From Flaveria trinervia (lineage: Eukaryota; Streptophyta; Magnoliopsida; Asterales; Asteraceae), in contig CM046442.1 of the NCBI GenBank assembly GCA_025506515.1, positions 14,809,687 to 14,873,686 on the forward strand: a stretch of 64,000 nt of DNA, in the 5' to 3' direction. The position numbers and the translations under genes were made by a program. The notes under the pieces are model-generated. The model did not search any database, was not told the DNA's origin, and saw only the letters and a program-made list of their open reading frames with translations. Shown piece after piece: positions 46,718 through 59,500 of the stretch (positions are counted from its first letter, which is position 1; every line of letters begins with the position of its first letter).

Positions 46718-47884
46718 TTATTGTCTAACATTCTTCATCAACTCTTCAAACTTCTTATACTTCTCCTCTCTTGTAGCTCCAACATGTATCTCGAATGCGA
46801 AACAGAGCCTTATAACATTTTGGAATTGGAGGGCTTGTATAATGTCTTGCGAATCATAAAACAGTGGCCACTTGTATAATGTGTATACATCATCAGCCGA
46901 TAAGTTAGTTAGCCACATTGGGTCAAATACCCGAATAGTATCCATTTTGCCATCTTTTTGCAAGATTATAACAGCTTCACCTGTTCTCCAGTCATAGTAC
47001 CACCACTTAAAGTGTGGAGTGAAGTCCTGTGGCATTTCCCTTAGAGGGATTCTTGACATCGTGCGCGGAGGACTCCACTTCAACACTATCTTTGGCTTTC
47101 CAATAATGGCATCAACTTCAGACCGTCTGATATACCTCGTCGGTTGTTGAGGTTTGAAGTTGACCCACCTAGTGTGGTACTCTTTCTGTAATGCCGCCTC
47201 AAACCAGCATGACATTTGCCTTGGGTTAGCATATAGCAACTTCAGTTTGGCCAGCTAGTTGAGCTCAAAACCAGGGAGAGTCTTCAGATCATGTGGGAAT
47301 CTGAAGTACTCGATTCCCTTCTCCCTCTTGACATCATATACACTTAGATCCTCAAAATATGCCCACACTATTATCTTTTCTGACACCTTCAGATGCTTCT
47401 TCACTTTGTAGAGCTTGGTGTAGGCACTCGGCTTTGGAGCAGCGCATTGGGTTCGGATCTCTACAAAACAAGTTGCCCATTCAGTCTTTTTGATGTCAAC
47501 ATCAGTGTCTGAGGCTTGGGCTTGATCCGGATTCTTATCTGACTCTTGCTCCATCTGATCCAGTTTCTCGAACGTATCACTAACAAGAGTGTCACCCAGA
47601 TTGGGGACTACATTTCCCTCTTTGTCAGCATACTCTAGATAATGCTCCGCTGTGACGTCTTCAATCTCTATCTCGTCCACATCATTAAGCTCGTCGTCAC
47701 TAGCCACGTCAACAGTAGGGGCATCTTTGACTATTTCATCCGGATTCAGCCGGAACATCTCCGCCAGTTGCTCATCGGTAAGGTCGTGAATTATTTCTCC
47801 TTCTTCAGGAGTATAACTCACAGACCTCCTGACAATCCCTTGCAAATCAAGTATCATAGTGAATTGAGATTTGATTTGCTGTAA
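46718..47884 (-). pseudogene. additional ORF of the Copia-type element, C-terminal part
   Basis: Two open stretches (47857-47255 and 47239-46718) lie in one frame, separated only by a TAG at 47255-47257 (FELN, stop, LAKLKLLYANPRQM). Together they encode about 380 residues: an acidic half (DELNDVDEIEIEDVTAEHYLEY), a basic LYKVKKHLKVSEKI segment and a C-terminal domain rich in Trp and Tyr (WFEAALQKEYHTRWVNF, WWYYDWRTGEAVIILQKDG, VFDPMWLTNLSADDVY). I recognise no named domain. Position next to the polypurine tract and 3' LTR matches the extra 3' ORF of SIRE-like Copia elements. A possible splice acceptor (TTACAG) at about 47883 suggests the upstream join is spliced. Confidence 0.6.
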
Positions 47885-48709
47885 GGGAGCAATATCGTAC
47901 TGGTCTTGCTAAGATGGTTGATCTGATTGATTTAAACATTTAACACATCAATCATTTGTCAATAATCAAGACAGTTAAATAGCAAATATATATATAAACA
48001 TTAAGTACATAAGTTTAATACATGATTCAATTACACAAGATTTAAAATTACATAAATGTCTAAACATTACTTTTATCTTGAATCATGGGCACTTCTTCTG
48101 TCGGAGCCGAGGACGAGGCTCCCTGATCCTGCGACTTCTTGGAGCATCTTTCTCTAGCATGTGTGGCTTCTGATGCAGCCGCATCACCTCCTTCCTCCTC
48201 ATCATCTTTATCATCCTCATCCTTTCCTTCATCACCTCCTTCGTCTGTCTCATCCTCATCATCACCCTCATCATCCTCATCCTCATCATCGTTATCATCA
48301 TCTCTCTCTGATCTTCAGAGGCTCATCTTTTGACCCCTTTAGCTTGAGCATGGCAGACCTGTTAGATGTTTCCAACTCCTCAATCTTCTTTGCTGATTGG
48401 ACTTTATGCTCCTAGAGTTGGGCAATTTTCTAAGCCTGTTGGGAGATCTGTTGTGCTTGGGCTGCAGTTAGCTCCACTAGCTGTTGTAGTTGAGTAGTCT
48501 TCTCGTCATCAACTTCCAATAGCTTCAGCACCATACGATTCAGTGTTGACAGCTATTCCTCTACCCCACTGGGAGGTAGAGATGATCCTGTGGGGAATGA
48601 TGGGTGGAATGATGGTCCTGCTTGGTGGCTGGTGGTTGTAGTAGTAGAAGTGGTGAAGATGGGTGGTGGTATTTGAGTGGGTGTAGTGGTAGTGGCTGAG
48701 GTAGTGGTA
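47885..48709 (-). pseudogene. additional ORF, middle part: Thr-rich, coiled-coil and acidic segments
   Basis: On the minus strand from 48709: a Thr/Pro-rich linker (TTTTSATTTTPTQIPPP, then HQAGPSFHPSFPTGSS); a Leu/Gln-rich likely coiled coil (48550-48420) with in-frame stops, including TAG at 48553; and a long Asp/Glu tract (48330-48190). It ends near SSSAPTEEVPMIQDK. An AT-rich stretch (about 48065-47885) may be an intron. Protein-level composition continues that of 46718-47884, so I treat it as one broken ORF. Confidence 0.5.
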
Positions 48710-48714
48710 GTAAT

Positions 48715-51221
48715 TGTGACATCCGTCACCACAAGGTCCATCAACTAACGTGATTATCCGTTAACTTTTCTTTGATCATTCATTCCTCATCTTTATTAAC
48801 TACTTATGTGGATATCCTACTTGCTTTATTATCTTTGTGCTTGTGTTTCCTTCATGAGCGTGTGCTATGCTTAAAACTTTTACAAATTTCATCGTTATTA
48901 TCACTAAATATATCGTTCTTATATAATAATATCATTATTGATAAAACCATTTTTAAGTGCCATTTATCATTAAATACATTTTTAACAATAATATAACAAA
49001 CGCTTTTAAAGTCGCTTTCAACTGAAACAAACTTTGGGAACACGGGAGATAAGTGCAGGGAATAAAATTGACATTTTGAAAACTTGGGATGGGTATAAAA
49101 ACTCCTATTTCCCAGCCATTATTCATCTTCTTCACTTCTTCTTCATTCTTCTTCTTCACCTTACATCTTCTTTTTTATACCAAAACCGCCCCGTTTCGTC
49201 TTGTTTTCATCGTCTAGACTTCATCTACAACCTAGTTTACTCCATCCGTGCAGGTAGACGACCTTGGTTGTCCCTTTCTTGCTCGTTTTACTGCTGTCCA
49301 TTTCTAGGGTTTCGGGTGTTCGGGTTCAACCCGAACACATGTGGTCGCGAGGGTGCGTTTGATGTCTTCTGCGTGTGCTTCTTGTTTGAGTGTGTTTGTA
49401 GTGTGTTTCTGGAAGTTCTTGTTGTGTAAAACTCGTGCTCGGAGCAGCCGAAGGATGCTCTGCACTTCAGCAGTCGCGAACCTGCAGTTCAGGCGACGGG
49501 GTCTGTCATGCGACTGAGAGGTACGATTGGGTGAGTCGTGCGATTGAGTCGTGCGACTGTGTCATTCGGGCGACTGAGTTGTGCGACTGGACATGTCGTG
49601 CGACTAGGCCGTGCGATCGAATGAATGCATGCCATTGAGTCAATGCGAATGAATAATGTATGTGATTGAGCCTGCAACCGATTGAATGTGTGCGATTGTG
49701 CGTGTATCGCACGACTGAAGGCCAATCGTGCCAATGAAGGTTCAGTCATACGAATGAAGCTGATTCGTACAAATGAAGGTTGATTCGTGCCAATGAAGGT
49801 TCAATCGTACGAATAAAGCTAATTCGTACGATTGAGGGTTGATTCGTACGAATGGAGTGTTGAGTCGAGCGTCTGGCCCTGTTGTGTGATTGATGATGCT
49901 GTGTGTGTAAATTTCCTTCTTGAATGTCGTGTGATGATAAGGTAACATCAACACAAATGTCATTACTCGACCACAAAGATTAAAGTCAACGCTATCAAGG
50001 CCACAAATACTATTCCAAATCAAATCAACCTAACATTTTACAATTATCAACAACTCATTTATGATTACTAATATTTAACAAGTACTTCTCTTATAATAAT
50101 GGATCTTTTACATGATATCACCGGCAATGGCGACGGTTTCCAGTACTTGGGTCTACATAAGATCTAATACGTGTGTCAGCTTGTGTGTGTTACCCGCGAC
50201 CGAACCAATACAACCCGAACTGACTGAACATTACTATTTGCTTTATACATATCATTAATGCTTAACGATAACTATCAATAGGTGTTTGACCGTTCATTTC
50301 ATACAACTATTGGGAACCCTGATCATTCATACTTACCACTTAACAAGTGAGTTTCGTGGCCCCTTTTATGCTTATACAACTTTCAATCATTTACAAACAT
50401 GGGGGAAAAGTATGCTCACCCGTTTTCTATGTTGTACAACTTACATACAATTTATATACTTGGAATCAACGTGATACTGTTTTGTGAGTACTTATCTGAT
50501 ACATGTTTGGGTCTGCTATGTGGTTCTTTCTTTACAATCATTTAATTCCAGTGTGTGAACCGACGGATAAGTATTGGTAGTACTACTGGGTTGACACCCC
50601 CACCCTCGTTTGTTGGTATACTAGTTAGTACCAACAGTCGCTAGGAACGGGCCTTGGGTGAATATATTCTGACAAGATTCTTTGTGTACGTCATTAGATT
50701 TGGTTGTAAAGCTCATGTCATGTGATTTTGCTTACTTATAACTGTATTCACGGTATTCTGCAACAACTATTATACAGCATCAATTACTTATTTACTTTTA
50801 AACCTGCGAGCTCGCCAATAATTTTGTTGACTATTTTGAGCATTTCTTTTCAGGTGATCATGCTAACTGAAGATCTAGGTGTGCTGCTTTAGTGGAGACC
50901 CTAGGATGCATTTTGAGACTAAACTTTGTCTTTTGTAAAACATTGTTGTAGTTGCTTTAAGCAACATTATACTTTTGTAACTTGTTCCGGGTTGTGGGAA
51001 TTGCATACAATGTTATCATCTTTGTTTATGTGAATCATGTTTATGCTTAAGGCTATGTTGTCATGAATATTGACTAAACACAACACAAGTCCCCTTGTTG
51101 TCGGGTGTCGTCATGACACGCTTGCCATCATTATTATATTGCATCTCTATCACTTACCATGTGTTATGACGATCCTGTCTCGTTACATCCCCGTGTTTCC
51201 GCTTCCAGCGGGGGTGTGACA
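48715..51221 (+). mobile_element. 5' LTR of family C
   Basis: TGTGACATCCGTCACC to GCGGGGGTGTGACA. A TATA box (TATAAAA, 49094-49100) is followed by a CTTCTTC-rich segment (49125-49170), as in many plant LTR leaders. From 49495 to 49870 there are more than twenty TGCGACTGA- and CGTACGAATGA-type words. The sequence GTACTACTGGG near 50580 also occurs in family A LTRs. Confidence 0.92.
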
Positions 51222-51224
51222 GAC

Positions 51225-51237
51225 TGGTATCAGAGCC
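51225..51237 (+). promoter_or_regulatory. primer binding site, family C
   Basis: TGGTATCAGAGCC three bases after the LTR end, complementary to initiator tRNA-Met. Confidence 0.95.
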
Positions 51238-51821
51238 ATTGGTTATAGAGAATTAGTCAATTCACTTGACCTAGACTATAACCTAGGAACCTTCATGTAG
51301 ATTTACATGCTAAGGCTGTGTGCATTTTATATCTCATGTATGTGTTCCTCTTTACTTGATTCGTTTATCCATCTGCCTTGTGATCTTTTCACCCTACAAG
51401 AGAGATCTTATGCTCACTCTTTATGGGATGCTTCTATTAGATCTTCCGTTTCCTCTGTGCACCGAGTTGGTTTATCAAACCCCGGTATTAAACCCAAAGA
51501 GATCTCCACAGATCATGCTATTGCGCTTGACCTTGGACACTGGGATTTACCCTGAGGAGGTTATGTCTGAAACCTCGAAAGAGGAGGAGATAGATAACCT
51601 TCGCTAGACTAACATGATTACATGCATGGGTTTGCAATTAATATGATGGATTACTGTTGGAACATTTCCTATACATGGTGTGAGAATTACATGACTTGTA
51701 TGTGATGTGTGGTAACCACAAGTGTGATATTAACTTGGAATGCTGGACTTTGATGAGTAGTATGGTTAATATGCTTTGAAATGGTTAAAGCTTATTATTT
51801 TACTACTTCTATGACTAGAAA
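51238..51821 (+). other. leader between primer site and gag of family C
   Basis: About 580 bp. A 95-codon frame (51320-51607) ends with an acidic SETSKEEEIDNL but has no similarity I can see to the extra ORF of family A. I therefore do not call a gene. It might be a decayed counterpart. Confidence 0.4.
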
Positions 51822-52933
51822 ATGCCGCCTCGAAGAGTTACCCGCAACAACAGTGGTGGAAGTGAAGCCCCGAGGGGCAGAGGCAGAGGTAGAGCACCAA
51901 GAACAAATGATGGCCCTGCCAGCAACAATCAGGGAACAGAAAACACTAACGTGGCAACTCTGATCGCTCAACAGCTGGCCGCACTGATCCGACTATTGTG
52001 GCCCAAGTGAGCGATGCTTTTCAAAATCACCACCCCCACAGGGTTGGTGGCAATGATAATGAGGATAATGGGAACCCGATTGGGAACGAGAGTAACCAGG
52101 AGACCGGGAATGGTGGTAAAGCCGGTAATGAGACTGGGGTTGTTAATGAGACTGGGGTTGTTAATGCTAGAAGGGGGTGTTCGTACAAGGAGTTTGTGGC
52201 CTGCAAACGAAAGAGTTTGATGGAAAGGGTGGAGCGATAGCCCTGACCAGGTGGCTGGAGAAAATGGAGGTAGTAATTGACATCAGCGAATGCCTCGACA
52301 GCCAAAAAATTAAGTATGCCACATGTTCACTACAGGGCAAGGCACTAACTTGGTGGAACACTCATATACAGGCTAGGGGAAGAGAATCGACGATGCAGAT
52401 GTCATGGGATGAGTTTAAATCCTTAATCACCTGAGGAATACTGCCCCCTCAATGAGATGCAGAAACTGGAGCATGAATTCTGGAATCATGCTATGGTGGG
52501 GGCTAGGCATGCCGCTTACACTGACCGTTTTCATGAGTTGACAAGATTGGTTCCACATCTGGTCACTCCGGAATCAAAGAGGATCGAGAGGTACATTTGG
52601 GGACTTGCGCCTCAAATCCGGGCAATGGTAACATCAGCTGCTCCTCCTACGATTCAGAGCGCAATTCTGAAGGTTGGCGCTCTAACTGATGAGATGGTGA
52701 GAACAGGGGTATTGGGAAGGGGAGCAGAGAAGAGAAAAAATGTGGGGGAAACGAGCCGGTCGAGTGCCGGGAAATTTGATAAAACGACCAAGACAACCAG
52801 AAATTTTGTGGCCGTGACACAAGGCAGGAGAGAGTATGTTGGGCCGCACCCAAATGTGATAGGTGCAATTTCCATCATCCCCCAACAATTCCGTGTCGGG
52901 TGTGCGCGAACTGTAGACACCCGGGCCATCTAG
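51822..52933 (+). pseudogene. gag of family C, frameshifted
   Basis: From ATG 51822: a basic start with Arg-Gly repeats (PRGRGRGRAP), a Gly/Asn-rich segment with a duplicated NETGVV, and then the capsid domain spread over three frames: CSYKEFVACK, FDGKGGAIALTRWLEKME, ALTWWNTHIQARG, MQKLEHEFWNHAMVG and RIERYIWGLAPQIRAM. Frames change near 52000, 52200 and 52430. It continues into the zinc-knuckle region at 52900. The protein would form the retrotransposon particle. Confidence 0.85.
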
Positions 52934-54453
52934 TGAAAGACTGCAAAACGGCCCTGAATCTGGTGGCACCAGTCAACGCGGTTAACCCCGCCGGGAATGC
53001 CAGGGGCTGTTATGAGTGTGGAAGCCCTGATCACTATAGAAACATGTGCCCCGGACTGAATCGGGCACCGGGTCAGCAAGGGAACAACCAGCAACCGGTG
53101 ATGGCCATAGCTGGAAATCAAGGTCCGGCGAATCAATTGAATACAGCTCGGGAACGTGCATTTGTCATTGGAGCCAACGATGCCCGTCAGGACCTGAACG
53201 TTGTCACGGGTACGCACTTACTCAATAATCACTTCGCATCTATATTATTTGATACTGGAGCAGACAATAGCTTTAAATCTTCTGAGTTTGTGCAATTGCT
53301 TGATTTGAGTCCTAGTAGGCTACTAGAAACTAGCTACTCCGTAGAAATGGCCAATGGTAGGAATGTTCAGGCTGATGAAATCATTAGAAAGTGCTTGATG
53401 ATATTGGAGGACCATGCCTTCGATATAGATTTGATACCCTTTGAGTTAGGAAGTTTCGACGTTATTGTGAGAATGGATTGGTTGTCGAAACACAGAGCTG
53501 AGATTGTCTGTTGGGACAAAGTAGTACGAATCCCCATGCCAAACAGGGAGGTACTCAGAATTCAAGGAGAACGACCGGGAAGAAACCTAAAGCTTATCTC
53601 CTGCATGAAAACACGCCGAAGTTTACAAAAACAGTGCTACGCTTTTCTGGCTCATGCGGTAGAAAAGAAGGAAGAAGAGAGAAAATTGGTAGATATTCCG
53701 ATAGTACGGGACTACCCAGTATTTCCTGATGACTTGTCTGGTTTACCTCCTCCACGACAGGTGGAATTTCGTATAGAGTTGGTTCCTGGAGCTACACCGG
53801 TAGCGAAGACACCATATCGGTTAGCACCGTCTGAAATGCAAGAGTTATCTAGCCAATTACAGGAGCTAATAGAGAAGGGATTCATTCGGCCGAGTCACTC
53901 ACCATGGGGAGCACCAGTATTATTTGTCAAAAAGAAAGATGGGTCGTTCCTAATGTGTATCGATTATCGTGAGTTGAACAAGTTAACTGTGAAGAATCGG
54001 TACCCTCTCCCCAGGATCGACGATCTGTTTGACCAGCTGCAAGGAGCTTCGTATTTCTCCAAGATCGACCTTCGTTCTGGGTATCATCAACTAAGGGTTT
54101 TCGAGGGGGACATACCGAAAACAGAGTTTAGAACTCGTTATGGGCACTATGAGTTCTTGGTCATGCCATTTGGGTTGACTAACGCACCAGCTGTTTTAAT
54201 GGACCTAATGAATCGGGTGTGTAAACCTTATATGGATAAATTTGTGATCGTATTCATAGACGATATAGTTATCTACCACCGATCGAAAGAGGATCATGAA
54301 GAACACCTTCGGGCAATACTGGAACTGTTATGGGAAGAGAAACTTTTCGCCAAGTTCTCGAAGTGTGAATTCTGGTTGCGGGAAGTGAAGTTTTTGGGTC
54401 ATGTGGTTAATGAGGATGGGATTCATGTAGACCCGGCAAGATCGAAGCGGTGA
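52900..54453 (+). pseudogene. nucleocapsid, protease and reverse transcriptase of family C
   Basis: A 517-codon open stretch, the longest in the window. Two perfect CX2CX4HX4C knuckles (residues 2-15 and 37-50) are followed by protease site LFDTGADNSF (about residues 116-125), VIVRMDWLSKHRAEI and the RT: VEFRIELVPGATPVAK, CIDYRELNKLTVKN, SKIDLRSGYHQLR, MPFGLTNAPAVLMD and catalytic FIDDIVIYH. The usual VIGMDWL has Arg for Gly and the usual IYS is IYH, both possibly neutral. The frame is lost at about 54440. Confidence 0.9.
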
Positions 54454-55150
54454 AGAAATGGGATACACCCCAGACGCCTTAAGAGATACGACAATTCTTA
54501 GGATTGGCCGGATACTATCGTCGTTTCATTGCGAATTTCTCAAAGATCGCTCAACCATTAACATTGTTGACTCAAAAAAACAAGAAGTTTGATCGGGGAC
54601 ATGCACAAGAACAAGCATTCCAAATGTTGAAAGAGAAGTTGTGCAATGCACCAATATTGTCCCTCCCAGATGGAACTGATGATTTTGTGGTATATGTGAT
54701 GCTTCATATCAAGGATTGGGATATGTACTAATGCAGAAGGACAAGGTGATTGCCTACGCTTCGCGACAACTTAAGGTGCACGAAAAGAACTATACAACCC
54801 ATGATTTGAGTTGGGCGCTATAGTATTTGCACTTAAGATATGGAGGAATTACCTGTATGGAACCAAATGCATCATCTACACTGATCATAAGAGCCTTCAA
54901 CATATCCTGGATCAGAAAGAGCTTATATGCGTTAACGACGCTGGGTAGAGCTTCTGAGTGACTACGATTGTGAAATCCGTATCATCCGAGGAAAGCCAAC
55001 GTGGTGGCTGATGCTTTAAGCCGCAAAGAACGTGCGAAACCACTACGTGCTCGAGCGTTGGGATTGACTACCCAAAAAAATCTAAAAGCTCAGATTCAAA
55101 TTGCACAAAGTGAGGCGTTGAGAGAAGCAAACTTTACGGGAGAAGAATTC
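54454..55150 (+). pseudogene. RT end and RNase H of family C, frameshifted
   Basis: LAGYYRRFIANFSKIAQPL (54504 onward) is the RT thumb to RNase H connection. RNase H motifs DDFVVY, YASRQLKVHEKNY, IYTDHKSLQHIL and DALSRKE are found in different frames between 54690 and 55030. Several single-base losses occur, and an in-frame TGA lies at about 55151. Confidence 0.85.
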
Positions 55151-55156
55151 TGAGGG

Positions 55157-56496
55157 TTGGATAAACAAATGATTTGCAAGGATGATGGTACACAGTACTT
55201 CGTAGATCGTATATGGGTAGCTAGATGGGGAGGTGTACGTACCTTGGTCATAGATGAAGCACACAAGACGCAATATTCTATTCATCCTGGTGTAGACAAG
55301 ATGTACCACGATCTCAAGGATCTGTACTGGTGGCCAGGCATGAAGAAAGACATTGCAATGTATGTAAGCAGATGCTTGACATGCTCGAAAGTTAAAGCTG
55401 AACATCAGAAACCATCGGGATTATTGCAGCAACCTGAAATTCCCGAGTGGAAATGGGAGAACATAGCTATGGATTTTATTACCAACTTCCTAGAACGAGC
55501 AGCGGGCATGACTCGATATGGGTCGTAGTGTATCGGATGACGAAGTCAGCTCATTTCTTGCCGATCCGAGAAGACTACAAAATGGATAAATTGGCGAGAT
55601 TGTGCACAAAGGAGGCTGTGACAAGACACGGAGTATCGGTATCGATCATATCCGACCATGACAGCCGATTTACTTCACGATTTTGGCAGACACTGCAGAA
55701 AGCAATCGGCACTCGATTAGATATGAGCACAACCTATCACCCACAGACAGACAGCCAAAGTGAACGAATGATAAAAACGTTGGAAGACATGTTGAGGGCG
55801 TGTGTAATCGATTTTGGTGGTAGTGTGGACACTCATTTACCGTTGATTGATTTCTCTTACAACAACAACTACCATACGAGTATTGGATGTGCTCCATTCG
55901 AAGCGTTGTATGGAAGAAAATGCAGATCTCCCGTCTGTTGGGCCGAGATTGGTGAAAGTCAGTTAACAGGCCCAGAGATCATTCAAGAAACAACCAACAA
56001 GATTTTCCAAATCAAAGACAGACTAAAAGCTGCTAGAGATCGCCAAAAGAGCTATGTCGACAACCGTCGGAAGCCTCTAGAATTTAACATTAGAGATCAT
56101 GTTTTACTCAAGGTCTCTCCTTGGAAAGGAATTGTTCTTTTTGGAAAGAAAGGGAAGTTAGCCCCAAGATACGTAGGACCATTCGAGATCACAGAAAGAA
56201 TTGGTCCAGTGGCTTACCGATTAAAGTTACCACAAGAACTCAGCGGCATACATGACACTTTCCACGTGTCGAACCTCAGAAGTGTTTGGCTGACGAATCA
56301 CTCCACGTATCGATTGAGGACATCAAGATTTACGAAAAGCTTCATTTTGTTGAGGAACCCATTGAGAATACCGATTGTTCGCATGAGGTGGAATTCGAAA
56401 CGAGGGCCAGAGTTTACATGGGAACGGGAAGATCAGATGAAACTTAGATATCCACATCTATTTGAGGATGACACTCTTGGACCTAACTTCAGCTGA
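55157..56496 (+). pseudogene. integrase and chromodomain of family C
   Basis: The zinc-binding part has DEAHKTQYSIHPG and CLTCSKVKAEHQ; the core has MDFITNFLERA, IISDHDSRF and QSERMIKTLED, so Asp, Asp and Glu are all present. The frame shifts near 55495. The C-terminal block GKLAPRYVGPFEITERIG is followed by a chromodomain-like MRWNSKRGPEFTWEREDQM, with a local frameshift at about 56278-56350. The end is at 56496 (TGA). Confidence 0.88.
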
Positions 56497-56530
56497 ATTT
56501 CGGGACGAAATTCTCTCAACTGGGGGATAC
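56495..56530 (+). promoter_or_regulatory. hairpin and polypurine tract of family C
   Basis: Stem GAATTTCG / CGAAATTC (56495-56502 and 56506-56513), loop GGA, then CTCAACTGGGGGATAC directly before the 3' LTR at 56531. The hairpin ends 17 nt before the LTR and overlaps the integrase stop codon. Confidence 0.8.
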
Positions 56531-59500
56531 TGTGACATCCGTCACCACAGGTCCGTCAACTAACGTGATTATCCATTAACTTTTCTTTGATCATTCATTC
56601 CTCATCTTTATTAACTCCTTGTGTGGATATCCTACTTGCTTTATTATCTTTGTGCTTGTGTTTCCTTTGTGAGCGTGTGCTATGCTTAAAACTCTTACAA
56701 ATTTCATCATTATTATCGCTAAATATATCATTTTTATATAATAATATTATTATTGATAAAACCATTTTTAAGTGCCATTTATCATTAAATACATTTTTAA
56801 CAATAATATAACAAACGCTTTTAAAGTCGCTTTCAACCGAAACAAACTTTGGGAACTCGGGGGCTAAGTGCAGGGACTAAAATTAACATTTTGCAAACTT
56901 GGGATGGGTATAAAAACCCCCATTTCCCAGCCATTCTTCATCTTCTTCACTTCTTCTTCATTCTTCTTCTTCACCTTACATCTTCTTCTTTGCACCAAAA
57001 CCGCCCCGTTCGTCTTGTTTTCATCGTCTAGACTTCATCTACAACCTAGTCTACTCCATCCTTGCAGGTAGACGATCTTGGTTGTCCCTTTCTTGCTCGT
57101 TAACTACTGTCCATTTCTAGGGTTTCGGTGTTCGGGTCAACCCAAACACATATGGTCACGAGGGTGCGTGTGTGATGTCTTTCTGTGTGTGCTTCTTGTT
57201 TAAGTGTGTTTGTAGTGTGTTTCTGGAAGTTCTTGTTGTGTAAAACTCGTGCTCAGAGCAGCCAAAGGCTGCTCTGCACTTCAGCAGTCACGAACCTACA
57301 GTTCAGGCGACTGGGTCTGTCATGCCACTGAGCCGTGCGACTGGGTGAGTCGTGCGATTGAGTCGTGCGACTGTGTCATTCGAGCGACTAAGTTGTGCGA
57401 CTGGACATGTCGTGCAACTGGGTCATGCGGTCGAATAAATGCGTACGATTGAGTCAATGCGGATGAATAATGTATTCGATTGAGCCTGCGACCGATTGAA
57501 TGGTGTGATTGTGCGTGTATCGCACGAATGAAGGCCAATCATGCGAATGAAGGTTCAATCGTACGAATGAAGCTGATTCGTACGAATGAAGGTTGATTCG
57601 TACGTATGGAGGTTGATTCATGTGATTGAGTGTTGTGTGGTACGACCGAATACCAGTCGTGCGAATGAAGATTCAATCATACGGATGAAGCTGATTCGTA
57701 CGATTGAAGGTTGATTCGTACGAATGGAGTGTTGAGTCGACCGTCTTGCCATGTTGTGTGATTGATGATGCTGTGTGTGTGAATTTCCTTCTTGAATGTC
57801 GTGTGATGATAAGGTAACATCAACACAAATGTCATTGCTCGACCACAAAGATTAAAGTCAACGCTATCAAGGCCACAAATACTATTCCAAATCAAATCAA
57901 CCTAACATTTTACAATTATCAACAACTCATTTATGATTATTAATATTTAACAAGTACTTCTCTTATAATAATGGATCTTTTACACGATATCACCAACAAT
58001 GGCGACGATTTCCACTACTTGGGTCTACATAAGATCTAATATGTGTGTCAGCTTGTGTGTGTTACCCGTGACCGAACCAATACAACCCGAACTGACTGAA
58101 CATTATTATTTGCTTCATACATATCATAATGCTTAACGATAACTGTCAATAGGTGTTTGACCTTTCATTTCATATAACTGTTGGGAACCCTGATCATTCA
58201 TACTTACCACTTAACAAGTGAGTTTCGTGACCCCTTTTATGCTTATACAACTTTCAATCATTTACAAACATGGGGGAAAAGTATGCTCACCGTTTCTATG
58301 TTGTACAACTTACATACAATTTACATACTTGGAATTAACGTGATACTATTTTGTGAGTACTTATCTGATACATGCTTGGGTCTGGTGTGTTGTTCTTTCT
58401 TTACAACCATTTAATTCTAGTGTGGGAACCGACGGATAGGTATTGGTAGTACTACTGGGTTGACACCCCCACCCTTGTTTGTTGGTATACTAGTTAGTAC
58501 CAATAGTCGCCAGGAACGGGCTTGGGTGAATATATTCCGACAAGATTCTTTGTGTACGTCGTTAGGTTTGGTGTAAAGCTCATGTCATTTGATTTGCTTA
58601 CTTATAACTGTATTCACGGTATTCCGCAACAACTACTATACAACATCAATCTTATTTACTTTTAAACCAGCGAGCTCACCAACAATTTTATTGACCATTT
58701 TGAGCATATCTTTTCAGGTGATCATGCTAACTGAAGATCTAGGTGTGCTGCGTTAGTGGAGACCCTAGAATGCATTTTGAGACTAAACTTTGTCTTTTGT
58801 AAAACATTGTTGTAGTTGCTTTTAACAACATTATACTTTTGTAACTTGTTCCCGGGTTGTGGGAATTGCATACAATGTGTGAAGTCGGCTGGATCGATAA
58901 ACATCCGAGCATGTTCTTGACAGAAAGATAAACAACAGCACAAACCAAAAGTCAAATAATAATACAAACTATAATTGAATGGTTTCATTGATAAAACCTA
59001 ACGATTACAAGCTCATTACAACATAAGAATCAAGACTTTTGGCAAGGGGAAGATCGAGCATGATCTCCCCTCTCATCCGGTAGCCCTAGGTTCTGGGCAG
59101 ACTTCTTCTCAAAATCCTTACTCTCTCTACACATTGAAACTGGTATATATAGGCCTTGGCCCATATTAGATGCGACTGGGCCCATTCGTGCGATTAGACC
59201 ATGCGTAATGTTCAATCGTACGACTGGACCATGCGTCTGGTTCAATCGTACGACTAGACCATGCGTATGGTTCAATCGTACGACTGGACCATTCTTATGG
59301 TTCAGTCTTACGAATGCCCTAATCCAATCTCTCAGTCATACGACTAGTCCATTAGCATGGCTCAGTCGTACGACTGAGTCTCATTCGCATATGCTCCTGC
59401 GAATGACCCAGTTTCATGTGTTTACAACATATCAGGTGTATTACATTAAGCCTAGACTATTCGACAAGCGACGGACACACTATATATGACAATATATGCT

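Noticed and set aside
48083..48415. Met/Arg-rich or Ser/Pro-rich frames over the acidic tract
   Set aside because: Other-frame readings of the GAT/GAA-rich acidic segment of the additional ORF.
49435..50023. Frames with repeated ATE, RAT or ARL blocks on both strands
   Set aside because: They follow from the TGCGACTGA motif cluster of the family C LTR.
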